Below, one piece after another: positions 42,228 through 50,017 of a stretch of DNA of 64,000 nt. Position 1 is the first letter of the stretch, and every line of letters begins with the position of its first letter. The stretch comes from Sphingomonas sp. UNC305MFCol5.2. GTDB lineage: Bacteria; Pseudomonadota; Alphaproteobacteria; Sphingomonadales; Sphingomonadaceae. The stretch covers positions 186,001 through 250,000 of the forward strand of contig NZ_JOOE01000001.1 of NCBI RefSeq assembly GCF_000712135.1. The letters are read 5' to 3'. A model generated the notes under the pieces. It saw nothing but the letters and a program-made list of their open reading frames with translations. It ran no database searches and had not been told where the DNA came from. The translations under genes and the position numbers were made by a program.

Positions 42228-43298
42228 CTAGGCTCGGACGAGGCTAAGACCACCCTGACTCGACGCTCGCATCGAAGGACCCGTGAGGCCAAAGATTAGA
42301 GTTTCTATCTCATCAATGGGGACGCCCAAGTCCTTAGCGATATCATATTTTGTTAAGCGCTTGCTCCATAGCGCATTAAGAACTTTTGCCATTACTGTTG
42401 ATGTCTCGCGCTCAATACCTACCGGCTCTCCGCTTCTATAGCCTAACTGCCCGAGCTCAATACAAATCGATCGATAATTCCATTCCGAGAGATATTCTAG
42501 ACTATGTAATCGATAGGCCAAGGCCATCGCCGAAACTTTCCAGCGTGCCTTGGCTTTAATTATCTGGCTTGTCGTAATAGAACTCGGAAGTTGGCTTATG
42601 ATATCCTCATGAGGCATCAAAAACGCCGATGCAAAGCGATCAGCTTGCATCTCAGCGCCGCGTTCGCCGCGCGCACCCGCGTGACAATGCAAAACAAGAT
42701 GTCCCAGCTCATGAGCAGCATCGAATATCGATCGCTCAGCCGTTTTCTCTTGATTGAGAAATACATAAGGATGCTCATTGTACCAAAAAGAATAAGCATC
42801 GACGTTTCGAGTGTTTTCAGATAGCGAAAGCACTCTAATCCCCTTGGACTCAAGGAGTTTTAGAACATCGCCGATCGGCCGCTCACCAACTCTCCAGTGC
42901 TGCCGTAGAATTCTAGCGGCGACCTCCGGTCGGTTTCTTTCCTTACTAAGATCAAGCAGATCCGGTTCAGGCAGGTTAAATCTAGTTTCGATCCACCGAT
43001 ACAATTCGATGCCCAAAGCACCAGCGGCAAGCGCTGCACCTCGCTCGGCGCCGCTCATCTTCTTTAAACTGCGAAAGCTGACCGTATCCTCTTCGGGAAC
43101 ATCCGCTGGTCCCATCGTAAAGAAGGACTCGGGATACCCCAAAGCGCGGGCAATTCTCTCGGCAATCTCCGGCTCAGGCTGGTGCCCGTTTTCAATTTTT
43201 GAGAGAGTCACGGCTGAAATGCCTGCCAACTCGGCAAGGGACTTCCCCGTCAGCTTGCGCCGCTGACGAGCCACTTTAAACCGATCGGAACTAAACAT
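42228..43298 (-). CDS. XRE-HTH fused to ImmA/IrrE-family metallo-endopeptidase
   Basis: Residues 7-60 form an XRE-type helix-turn-helix (SLAELAGISAVTLSKIENGH). The rest is a COG2856 (ImmA/IrrE) metalloprotease with its zinc motif HELGH (196-200), a likely third ligand in GAEMQADRFASAFLMP and a VFLNQ strand before it. In phage ImmA and deinococcal IrrE, such enzymes cleave a partner repressor, and XRE-COG2856 fusions have been listed with toxin-antitoxin-like modules. Base use is far from the neighbours: 42721-42840 has 47 G+C in 120 bases. Coupled to the 210-residue gene by TAATG. Confidence 0.9.
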   Translation of the reverse strand: MFSSDRFKVARQRRKLTGKSLAELAGISAVTLSKIENGHQPEPEIAERIARALGYPESFFTMGPADVPEEDTVSFRSLKKMSGAERGAALAAGALGIELYRWIETRFNLPEPDLLDLSKERNRPEVAARILRQHWRVGERPIGDVLKLLESKGIRVLSLSENTRNVDAYSFWYNEHPYVFLNQEKTAERSIFDAAHELGHLVLHCHAGARGERGAEMQADRFASAFLMPHEDIISQLPSSITTSQIIKAKARWKVSAMALAYRLHSLEYLSEWNYRSICIELGQLGYRSGEPVGIERETSTVMAKVLNALWSKRLTKYDIAKDLGVPIDEIETLIFGLTGPSMRASSQGGLSLVRA

Positions 43299-43930
43299 TA
43301 CATGCCGTTTTTGAACGAAACAGCCACGTCGAAGTCGCTCATCGGAGCGTTCGCGGGATCAATTTCATCTGCCCAATCTTCCGCCGGACCACTGATAAAA
43401 ATTCGCTCATGGAAATGACGATAAGCCCCATCCTTGATTACAGGGTGAGACAGTTCAACGCGACCGTCCTCGCCGACCATTACGTAGTAAGTAGGGATTC
43501 CGTCCTGCTTGACGCCTGTAAGTGGCCCAACATCAATCCCGGCGTACTCGAAGAGGTTTGGGCCGCACATACTTTCAGCCGCGCTCCCTTTCGCAGAACG
43601 TGGGGTTGGAGCAAAAACTTGGTCGCAGGCGACATCGACATTTTGATATCCGATCCGTATCCCGATCTCTCGATTAACGACGGCTTCAATCCCGCAGGTG
43701 CGATCAACGATCCAATTACCGCCGACCAGTTGCCGACGCAGCTCATTGACGCCGTAGATATAGGCCAGTGTCCCGGGCGCATTCAGCGGCATCAGCGGAC
43801 CAGCGTCCTCAGCCCACCGACGAGCAACGTCCGCGATGGCCACGAATTGTTCTACGGCAAGTCCCCAGTCCGCAAGCCTGCGATCAACGATCACTCGCCC
43901 ATCTACAACTAACGTACTGAACGCCGGCAT
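43298..43930 (-). CDS. Unknown 210-residue protein, partner of the ImmA/IrrE protein
   Basis: The family is unknown to me. The protein is soluble, without signal peptide or transmembrane helix. Noticeable features: MPAFSTLVVDGRVIVDRRLAD at the start, GVNELRRQLVGGNWIVDRTCG, GIRIGYQNVDVACDQV, a serine-rich stretch with PTPRSAKGSAAESMCGPNLF, then a strand region PTYYVMVGEDGRVELSHPVI and the HFHERIFISG segment. Two cysteines are present. The gene is first in the two-gene cassette, its stop overlapping the ImmA/IrrE start (TAATG), so equal and coupled synthesis is likely. It could be the toxin, effector or cleavage substrate. Low G+C matches its partner. Confidence 0.75.
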   Translation of the reverse strand: MPAFSTLVVDGRVIVDRRLADWGLAVEQFVAIADVARRWAEDAGPLMPLNAPGTLAYIYGVNELRRQLVGGNWIVDRTCGIEAVVNREIGIRIGYQNVDVACDQVFAPTPRSAKGSAAESMCGPNLFEYAGIDVGPLTGVKQDGIPTYYVMVGEDGRVELSHPVIKDGAYRHFHERIFISGPAEDWADEIDPANAPMSDFDVAVSFKNGM

Positions 43931-43940
43931 GGCAGGCTCC

Positions 43941-43982
43941 GTTTAATTTTCTCGCCCTCATTAGAGGATGAAAAAATTAAAC
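43941..43982. promoter_or_regulatory. Long dyad, likely operator of the cassette
   Basis: GTTTAATTTT (43941-43950) and AAAATTAAAC (43973-43982) are perfect 10-bp inverted arms separated by 22 bases. They begin 10 bases upstream of the 210-residue gene and sit where the promoter of the cassette would be. The XRE protein of the cassette is the obvious candidate ligand, which would make the module autoregulated. Confidence 0.55.
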
Positions 43983-44026
43983 GCAAGGGGTTGGCACACG
44001 CGAAACAGTTGGCGCGTTCTCACCCC

Positions 44027-44416
44027 ATGCTAACCATCACCCCCCTCTCTCCCCGCGCGATCGAGATCGTCGCCGAGGGGCATTTCGCCGCCGCCGATGT
44101 CTTCGCCGCGCTCGATCGCATGGCCGCGATCCTCGACGACATGCCGCAGCTCGACGTCCTCGCCGATGTCCGCGGCTCGCCCTCCATCTCGCTCTCGGCG
44201 ATCGCCGAGGAACTCAAACACCTCACCCTCGTCTTCCGCATGATCCGCCAGATCGAGCGCGTCGCGATCGTCGCCGATGCCGGCTGGGTCCGGGCGGTCA
44301 GCCGGATCGAAGGCGCGGTGATCCCCGGGGTGCATTACGAAGTCTATGAGCGCCACGAGGCCGCGCACGCGCGCGAATGGCTGCTCCGCCACACCGACGA
44401 GCCTCGCCCCCGCTGA
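44027..44416 (+). CDS. SpoIIAA-like STAS/SEC14-type protein
   Basis: This 129-residue protein shows the SpoIIAA-like (PF11964) pattern: MLTITPLSPRAIEIVAEGHF at the start, LDVLADVRGSPSISLSAIAEE in the core, IERVAIVADAGWVRAVSR, and YEVYERHEAAHAREWLL at the end. Proteins of this group are STAS-fold, of unknown function; the phosphorylatable serine of anti-sigma antagonists is not evident. The ATG at 44027 was preferred over an in-frame ATG at 43991. Confidence 0.75.
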   Translation: MLTITPLSPRAIEIVAEGHFAAADVFAALDRMAAILDDMPQLDVLADVRGSPSISLSAIAEELKHLTLVFRMIRQIERVAIVADAGWVRAVSRIEGAVIPGVHYEVYERHEAAHAREWLLRHTDEPRPR

Positions 44417-44486
44417 GCGCCCCGTTCAGCCGCTGGCAAGCCCGGCGCAGCATGCTACCACCCGACCGATCTCGGGGGAGCACAAC

Positions 44487-44930
44487 ATGATCCACGCCAC
44501 GTTTCTCATTCTCACCGCGGCGCCCGCCGCCGCGCAAACACAGACGCCGCCCAGCGTCGAGGCCGTCCAGCAGGCGCTCGACGCCGAGCTGGCCGCGCCG
44601 CACGACGAGATCACCGTCACCCATGCGCGCGACGACCTGAAGAAGACCTCGCTGCTCGTTCGCACCATCGGCACCAGCAAGACGCTCCGCCGCTGCGAGA
44701 CCGAATTCACCACGCCGACCGAGAAGATCAACGCCGGCGCCAAATCCGAGCGCAACTGGCGCATCGCCTGGGGCAGCATCGCCGAGGTTCGTCGTGACGA
44801 TCTGTTGCGGATCGAGCTCGTCGCGAAGAAGCCCGACAACACCCGCATCTTCCTCCGCTTCTCCGATGGCGAGACCGCGAACGCCTATGCCGAGGGGATC
44901 GATTTTCTTCGGCAGAACTGCCCCGGTTGA
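44487..44930 (+). CDS. Exported hypothetical protein
   Basis: The 147-residue protein has a signal peptide (MIHATFLILTAAPAAAQTQ). The mature part has two cysteines (RRCETEF and RQNCPG) and strand-rich text such as RIFLRFSDGETANAYAEGI. I recognise no family. A strong ribosome binding site (GGGGGAG) precedes the ATG. It stands alone between small genes. Confidence 0.6.
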   Translation: MIHATFLILTAAPAAAQTQTPPSVEAVQQALDAELAAPHDEITVTHARDDLKKTSLLVRTIGTSKTLRRCETEFTTPTEKINAGAKSERNWRIAWGSIAEVRRDDLLRIELVAKKPDNTRIFLRFSDGETANAYAEGIDFLRQNCPG

Positions 44931-45007
44931 TCCCGCCTCGTACGACGTTCGCCATTCGTTCCGAAAATCGCTTCCAATGTAGGATTTCGTCTGGGATAGA
45001 CTCGTCG

Positions 45008-45406
45008 ATGACCGAGTCGCCTTCCCCTTTCGCACGCCCCGCGCCGTTCGCCGCGCTCAAGCTTGCCCCCCATCCCGATTGGCCGACCGAACGCCAGCGC
45101 GCCTTCCTCCATATGCTGCTCCACACCGGCGACGTCCGCACCGCAGCCGCCAGCATCGGCGCCAGCGCCCACGCCGTCACCTGCTTCCGCAAGTACCTTG
45201 GCCGGCGCAGCGCCTTCTCGCGGGCGTGGCGGCGCGCGGTCGAGGAGGCCGAAGCCGATGCCCTCGCCACCCGCGTCCTGCGTCGGGGCGGTCTCGATTC
45301 GGCCCAACTCGCGCGCGTCGATGCCGCCTGCCATGGGATGGCCAAGGCACGGCTGGCACTCGCTTTGGCCCACCGCGCCAAACGCGCCGCCAAAGGGTTC
45401 GGCTAA
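45008..45406 (+). CDS. HTH-like protein, tandem paralogue 1
   Basis: The 132-residue protein contains TERQRAFLHMLLHTGDVRTA, then AAASIGASAHAVTCFRKYLG and FSRAWRRAVEEAEADAL. The layout 'W(x)ERQR.F...L...G.V..AA..(I/V)G.s..a.....' looks like the small-subunit terminase-type or transposase-like helix-turn-helix seen in small sphingomonad proteins. It overlaps the following paralogue by TAATG. A DNA-binding role is inferred; the pair is described in the findings. Confidence 0.55.
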   Translation: MTESPSPFARPAPFAALKLAPHPDWPTERQRAFLHMLLHTGDVRTAAASIGASAHAVTCFRKYLGRRSAFSRAWRRAVEEAEADALATRVLRRGGLDSAQLARVDAACHGMAKARLALALAHRAKRAAKGFG

Positions 45407-45831
45407 TGCCTGAGTTTCCGCCCGCTCCGTCCGAAGCCGAGCCCGATCCCCTCGCCTTCACGCCCGTCGCGCTCGCTCGCGTCCGTCACAATGGCTGGAC
45501 CGAGCGCCGGCAGCGCGATTTCATCGCCGCGCTGGCCGTGATGGGCACCGTGCTCCACGCCGCCCGCGCTGTCGGCATGACCAAGCAATCGGCCTATACT
45601 CTCCGCGATCGGCCCGGCGCCGAAAGCTTCGCCGCCGCTTGGGACGTCGCGTTGCAAATGGGCTATGACGAGGCGTTCGGCCAGGCGATGGAGCGCGCAA
45701 TTCATGGTATCACCAGCCCGCGCTTTTATCGGGGCAAGCCGGTCGGCACGCGCCACCGCTTCGATTATCGCCTCGCGCTTGCCGTGCTCAATGCGCCGCC
45801 CACGCCGCCGCGCAAGAAAGTTGCGCAATGA
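45406..45831 (+). CDS. HTH-like protein, tandem paralogue 2
   Basis: This 141-residue protein resembles its neighbour: WTERRQRDFIAALAVMGTVL, HAARAVGMTKQSAYTLRDRP, FAAAWDVALQMGYDEAF. The text VGMTKQSAYTLR is a good helix-turn-helix candidate. It has an extra C-terminal segment containing GITSPRFYRGKPVGTRHRFD. The start overlaps paralogue 1's stop by TAATG. Function is not known to me. Confidence 0.55.
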   Translation: MPEFPPAPSEAEPDPLAFTPVALARVRHNGWTERRQRDFIAALAVMGTVLHAARAVGMTKQSAYTLRDRPGAESFAAAWDVALQMGYDEAFGQAMERAIHGITSPRFYRGKPVGTRHRFDYRLALAVLNAPPTPPRKKVAQ

Positions 45832-45916
45832 ATCGCGTTTCGGCCAAAAGAGTCAATTTAGCGCATGGATTTCGAGCATGTCGCCTCACGTTCAGTCCCG
45901 CTTCACGCATATTGCC

Positions 45917-45943
45917 GGAACGTTTCGGAGTCGCCGTCCGTAT
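45917..45943 (+). promoter_or_regulatory. EcfG-type promoter candidate
   Basis: GGAAC (45917-45921) and CGTAT (45939-45943) are spaced by 17 bases. The alphaproteobacterial general-stress promoter is GGAAC with a CGTT-like -10 element at that spacing, so this fits with one mismatch. It is 23 bases before the ATG of the glycine-zipper protein. Confidence 0.4.
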
Positions 45944-45966
45944 CACGGCATTGGAGGAGAACATTT

Positions 45967-46482
45967 ATGAAGACCATCACCAGCCTCGCGGCCCTCGCTG
46001 CGGCGCTCGTCGTCGCCGCACCCGCTTCGGCGCAGACCAGCACGCGCTACGGCAGCAGCTCGTACCAGGACGAGGAAGCGCGCTTCGACGCCGCGCAGCG
46101 CCGCTTCGACAATGAATATGAGCAATATCAGGCGGCAGTGGATCGCTATCGCCGCTCGCGCGCGTCGTCGCGCCCCTCCTCGTACGATCCGCGCTACGAT
46201 GACGACGAGGATTATGACGCCTCGCGTTATTATCGCTCGGGCAATTACCAGGAGCGGGTGCTCACGCAGGACGAGCGCGTCTATCGCGGCGAGGACGGGC
46301 GTTATTATTGCAAGCGCAGCGACGGCACGACCGGGCTGATCGTCGGTGCGGCCGCGGGCGGATTGTTCGGCAACGTCATCGCCGGCCGCCGCTCGAGCAC
46401 CGTGGGAACGTTGCTCGGCGCGATCGCCGGCGGCGCGGCGGGTGCGTCGATCGATCGCAACCAGCAGGTGCGCTGCCGCTGA
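45967..46482 (+). CDS. Exported glycine-zipper protein
   Basis: The 171-residue protein has a signal peptide (MKTITSLAALAAALVVAAPASAQ). The mature part is rich in Y, R and D (a coil with ARFDAAQRRFDNEYEQYQAAV, then acidic DDDEDYD). It ends in a glycine-zipper double-span segment GLIVGAAAGGLFGNVIAG and GTLLGAIAGGAAGASID. Such domains occur in outer-membrane or envelope stress proteins (similar to the rickettsial 17-kDa antigen family). RBS GGAGGAGA. Confidence 0.65.
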   Translation: MKTITSLAALAAALVVAAPASAQTSTRYGSSSYQDEEARFDAAQRRFDNEYEQYQAAVDRYRRSRASSRPSSYDPRYDDDEDYDASRYYRSGNYQERVLTQDERVYRGEDGRYYCKRSDGTTGLIVGAAAGGLFGNVIAGRRSSTVGTLLGAIAGGAAGASIDRNQQVRCR

Positions 46483-46498
46483 AGCCTTGTGGCCGGGA

Positions 46499-46843
46499 TC
46501 AGGCCGCGGTGCGTTCCACCGCGAGCAGGGTCTCGGCCGCGAAGCGCTCGTCGGCGGGATCGAAGACGTTGCTGGGCGTGAAGCCGCGATCGGCCAGCGT
46601 GAATCCACCGAGGCCGGCGAGCTTGAACAGGCCGAGCTTCTCCTCCTTGGGAGGCACGCCGTCGCGCTCGATCGTGGTGGCGCCGACATAGACTTCGCCA
46701 TGGCGCGTGAAGGCGACGTGCGGGGCGAGGATCACGCGGCCGCCGTTATAGGTCGCCTCGACGCAGCGGGTGCGGACAATGGCTTCGAACAGAGTCGGCA
46801 CGGTGCCGCTCGGCGCGGTCTGGTCTGAGTCGCTGAGATACAT
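46499..46843 (-). CDS. Small WYL-like protein of unknown function
   Basis: This 114-residue soluble protein contains TLFEAIVRTRCVEATYNGGRV and APHVAFTRHGEVYVGATTIERDG, followed by EEKLGLFKLAGLGG. The pattern (short helix, then three beta strands with R..V.A.Y..) resembles a compact WYL-type ligand domain, though I am not certain. No HTH is attached. It is divergent from the hemerythrin-like gene; the gap of 174 bases between starts holds nothing I recognise. Confidence 0.45.
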   Translation of the reverse strand: MYLSDSDQTAPSGTVPTLFEAIVRTRCVEATYNGGRVILAPHVAFTRHGEVYVGATTIERDGVPPKEEKLGLFKLAGLGGFTLADRGFTPSNVFDPADERFAAETLLAVERTAA

Positions 46844-47017
46844 GACGGGGGGAATATAGGCCTTATGCCGCAGTGCAGCAAGATGCCGCGAACGCGTGCT
46901 TGCGCAGTGCCTGCGGCACCTTCCGTAGCAACACCATTACGGCCTTCCCCGGAGCCGCGGATTTACGCGCAATCCGCTACCAGAAGGTCAAAGGGGAGCC
47001 AGGAGTACCGTCCCCGA

Positions 47018-47521
47018 ATGTCCGTCGATCGCCTGCTTGCCCAACATTGCCGCATCCTCGCCAACGTCGACGCGGTGGAGCTTTTCGCCGCGGGTCCGCC
47101 CCCGGCGCAGGGCGACACCATGATCGACAAACGCTGGGCCTTCACTCGCGACTTGCTCTTTCATTTCGCGCGGATGGAATCGACAGTTTACGGCCCGATG
47201 ATGCGCGATCGCCGTGAGCATGCCCGGCAGAGCGCGGCGCTGGCCAGCGTCGAGACCGCGGCGCTGATGGCCGAGTATCGCGAGCAGGTCGCCCGCTGGC
47301 AGGCCGCGCACCCCGCCGAGCATTGGGACACCTATCGCCGCGGCCTCGCCCGGCTGATGCGGCGGATCCGTACCCGTCTGGAAGCCGAGGCGGTCGAGAT
47401 CATCCCGCTGCTCCCGGTCCAGTCCGACGGCTCGCGCGAAGGTCCGACGCCGGAAAGCTATGCCGCCGAGGCATGGGAGATCCGCGAGGCCCTGTTCAGC
47501 GGAATCAAGCTGCCCGCTTGA
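47018..47521 (+). CDS. Hemerythrin-like helical protein
   Basis: The 167-residue protein is all-helical with metal-ligand-like residues in VDRLLAQHCRILAN, FHFARMESTVYGPM (H..xE spacing as in hemerythrin HHE domains) and RDRREHARQSA. Hemerythrin-like folds bind oxygen or iron, but not all ligands are obvious, so the assignment is tentative. The ATG at 47018 follows GGGGAGCCAGGAG. It precedes an MFS gene on the same strand by 67 bases. Confidence 0.45.
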   Translation: MSVDRLLAQHCRILANVDAVELFAAGPPPAQGDTMIDKRWAFTRDLLFHFARMESTVYGPMMRDRREHARQSAALASVETAALMAEYREQVARWQAAHPAEHWDTYRRGLARLMRRIRTRLEAEAVEIIPLLPVQSDGSREGPTPESYAAEAWEIREALFSGIKLPA

Positions 47522-47588
47522 CCCGGACTATATGATCGCCGGGCAATCCGCCGTTGCAGTGCCGCGCCGGAAGCGCCAAGAGCGCGGC

Positions 47589-48911
47589 ATGCCGATCCAT
47601 CCCTTCGCGATTGCCAATTTCCGCGCTTACTGGGTGGCTCGTTTCGCCGCCACGCTTGGCCAGATGGCGATGGTGATCGTGATCGGCTGGCAAGTCTACG
47701 ACATCGCCCGCGAGACGATGACGATCAAGCAGGCCGCTTTCCAGCTCGGGCTGATCGGCGTGGCGCAATTCCTGCCGCTGCTGGCGTTGTCGCTGTTCGC
47801 GGGCTGGCTCGCCGACCGGATCGACCGCCGCTGGATCGCGCGGGCGGCGCTGGGGCTCGAGGCATTGTGCGGGCTGGCATTGGGCTGGCTCACCTGGACC
47901 GGCACCATCACCCTCCCCGCCTTGTTCGGCATCGCCGCGCTGCTGGGTGTCGCCCGCGCATTCGCCAGTCCCGCGCTCGGTGCGCTCGCCCCCAATCTCG
48001 TGCCCAAGGAGAGCCTTCCCACTGCGATCGCACTGAGCTCGGTCTCGTGGCAGATCGGCACCGTGATCGGCCCGGCGATGGGCGGCTATCTCTACGCTGC
48101 GGGTGCCTCGGTCCCCTATTTCGTCGCCGCCGGACTGTTCTCGCTCGCGCTGGTGATGATGCTGCTGATCTCGCCGGTCCCGCGCACCAGCATCAAGTTC
48201 ACCGGCAGCCCCTGGGCGCAGATGATCGACGGCCTCCATTATGTCCGCCGCAATCGCCTCGTGCTCGGCGCGATCTCGCTCGATCTGTTCGCGGTGCTGC
48301 TCGGCGGCGCCACTGCGATGCTCCCGGTCTATGCCCGTGACATCCTCCAGGTCGGCTCCGAAGGCCTCGGCCACCTCCGCGCCGCCCCGGCTTTGGGTGC
48401 GGTGATGATCGGCGTCTTCTTCTCGTGGCGCCCGCTCAAGACCGAGGTCGGCAAGAAGATGCTGTTCGCCGTGGCGGTCTTCGGGGCCGCGACCATGGTG
48501 TTCGGCGCCGCGGCGCCCCTGCTGATCCGGCTGATCGGCCCCTCGGCGATCGGCCACGACTTCGCCCCCGCCGTCTTGCTCTCGCTCGCTGCCTTGTTCG
48601 TGCTCGGCGCCGCCGACATGGTGTCGGTCTATGTCCGCCAGTCGCTGATCCAGCTCTACACGCCCGATCAGATGCGCGGCCGCGTCGGTGCGGTCTCGAC
48701 GCTCTTCATCTCCGGCTCGAACGAGCTGGGCGAGGCCGAATCGGGCTTCCTCGCCGCATTGATCGGCCCGCTGGCCGCGGTGATCGGCGGCGGAATCGGC
48801 GCGATCCTTGTCACGATACTATGGGCCAAGCTATTCCCCGAACTCAGGCGGGCTCGCACCTTCGATCCTCCGGCCAACCTCGAAGTGCCTCCCAAGGAGA
48901 TGACGACATGA
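47589..48911 (+). CDS. MFS exporter (EntS-like subfamily)
   Basis: This 440-residue permease has 12 helices, with [45 protein letters not shown] and the C-terminal [25 protein letters not shown]. The MFS_3 (EntS, or enterobactin exporter) subfamily exports siderophores or drugs; the substrate is unknown. ATG at 47589 ([15 protein letters not shown]) preferred; an upstream ATG would add 19 residues. The stop overlaps cysK (ATGA). Confidence 0.88.
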   Translation: MPIHPFAIANFRAYWVARFAATLGQMAMVIVIGWQVYDIARETMTIKQAAFQLGLIGVAQFLPLLALSLFAGWLADRIDRRWIARAALGLEALCGLALGWLTWTGTITLPALFGIAALLGVARAFASPALGALAPNLVPKESLPTAIALSSVSWQIGTVIGPAMGGYLYAAGASVPYFVAAGLFSLALVMMLLISPVPRTSIKFTGSPWAQMIDGLHYVRRNRLVLGAISLDLFAVLLGGATAMLPVYARDILQVGSEGLGHLRAAPALGAVMIGVFFSWRPLKTEVGKKMLFAVAVFGAATMVFGAAAPLLIRLIGPSAIGHDFAPAVLLSLAALFVLGAADMVSVYVRQSLIQLYTPDQMRGRVGAVSTLFISGSNELGEAESGFLAALIGPLAAVIGGGIGAILVTILWAKLFPELRRARTFDPPANLEVPPKEMTT

Positions 48912-49828
48912 AGGCGAACACGATCCTCGACACGATCGGCAACACCCCGCACATCCGCGTGCAGAAGCTGTTCCCCGGCGCCGAGGTCTGGATCAAGTCC
49001 GAGCGCTCCAATCCGGGCGGCTCGATCAAGGACCGCATCGCGCTGGCGATGGTCGAGGCGGCCGAAGCTTCGGGCGATCTCAAGCCCGGCGGCACGATCG
49101 TCGAGCCGACCAGCGGCAACACCGGCGTCGGCCTCGCGATGGTCGCCGCGGTCAAGGGCTACAAATTGATCCTGGTGATGCCCGAGAGCATGAGCCTCGA
49201 GCGCCGCCGCCTGATGCTGGCTTATGGCGCAAGCTTCGATCTCACGCCGCGCGAAAAGGGCATGAAGGGCTCGATCGAACGCGCGATGGAGATCGTCGAG
49301 ACCACGCCGGGCGCGTGGATGCCGCAACAGTTCGAAAATCCTGCGAATGTCGATGTGCATACCCGCACCACCGCACAGGAAATCCTGAGCGACTTCGCCG
49401 ATTCGCCGATCGATGTGATCATCACCGGCGTGGGCACCGGCGGGCACATCACCGGTGTCGCCGAGAAGCTCAAGAAGAGCTGGCCCAACCTCAAGGTGTT
49501 CGCGGTCGAGCCCGAGCTCTCGCCGGTGATCTCGGGCGGCACGCCCGGTCCGCACCCGATCCAGGGCATCGGCGCAGGCTTCGTGCCTAAGAACCTCCAC
49601 ACCGACGCGATCGATGGGGTGATCAAGGTCGATGCCGGCGTCGCCAAGGACATGGCCCGCCGCGCCGCGCGCGAGGAAGGCATGCTGGTCGGCATCTCGT
49701 CGGGCGCGACGCTCGCCGCGATCCTCCAGAAGCTGCCCGATCTGCCCGAGGGCAGCCGCGTGCTCGGCTTCAACTACGATACCGGCGAGCGCTATCTGAG
49801 CGTTCCGGAGTTCCTGCCCGAGAGCTGA
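48908..49828 (+). CDS. cysK: Cysteine synthase
   Basis: This 306-residue PLP enzyme makes cysteine from O-acetylserine and sulfide. The PLP lysine is in [14 protein letters not shown], the substrate loop is [14 protein letters not shown], the phosphate loop [10 protein letters not shown] and the C-terminal [10 protein letters not shown]. Length matches CysK. It is coupled to an MFS exporter by ATGA, an unusual partner. Confidence 0.95.
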   Translation: MKANTILDTIGNTPHIRVQKLFPGAEVWIKSERSNPGGSIKDRIALAMVEAAEASGDLKPGGTIVEPTSGNTGVGLAMVAAVKGYKLILVMPESMSLERRRLMLAYGASFDLTPREKGMKGSIERAMEIVETTPGAWMPQQFENPANVDVHTRTTAQEILSDFADSPIDVIITGVGTGGHITGVAEKLKKSWPNLKVFAVEPELSPVISGGTPGPHPIQGIGAGFVPKNLHTDAIDGVIKVDAGVAKDMARRAAREEGMLVGISSGATLAAILQKLPDLPEGSRVLGFNYDTGERYLSVPEFLPES

Positions 49829-49857
49829 CACGGCGCAGCGGAAAAGCGGATCATCGG

Positions 49858-49887
49858 ACCATTGCGGCGTTTCGACGGCGCAATGGT
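49858..49887 (+). terminator. Hairpin after cysK
   Basis: ACCATTGCG (49858-49866) and CGCAATGGT (49879-49887) form perfect 9-bp arms around 12 bases, 30 bases after the cysK stop. It may end the MFS-cysK transcript; there is no clear T-run. Confidence 0.45.
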
Positions 49888-49979
49888 TCCATCATGGCGC
49901 CTTCTGCGTTATGGGCGGCGACCCCGCCTCTGGAGCAGCATTTTGTCCGTCCGCCGTCCTGCGATCATGTTCGTCCCGC

Positions 49980-49993
49980 CCGCACGCGTGCGG
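49980..49993. promoter_or_regulatory. Perfect 14-base palindrome upstream of the cell-wall hydrolase
   Basis: CCGCACGCGTGCGG is a perfect palindrome 24 bases before the hydrolase start. It may be an operator or leader hairpin; no factor is recognised. Confidence 0.3.
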
Positions 49994-50017
49994 CAGGGCT
50001 GAGCGGGAGCGAAGCGG

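Noticed and set aside
42228..43990. A complete prophage or integrative element at the low-G+C cassette
   Set aside because: No integrase, capsid or tail gene and no flanking tRNA or direct repeat was found; only two genes are involved.
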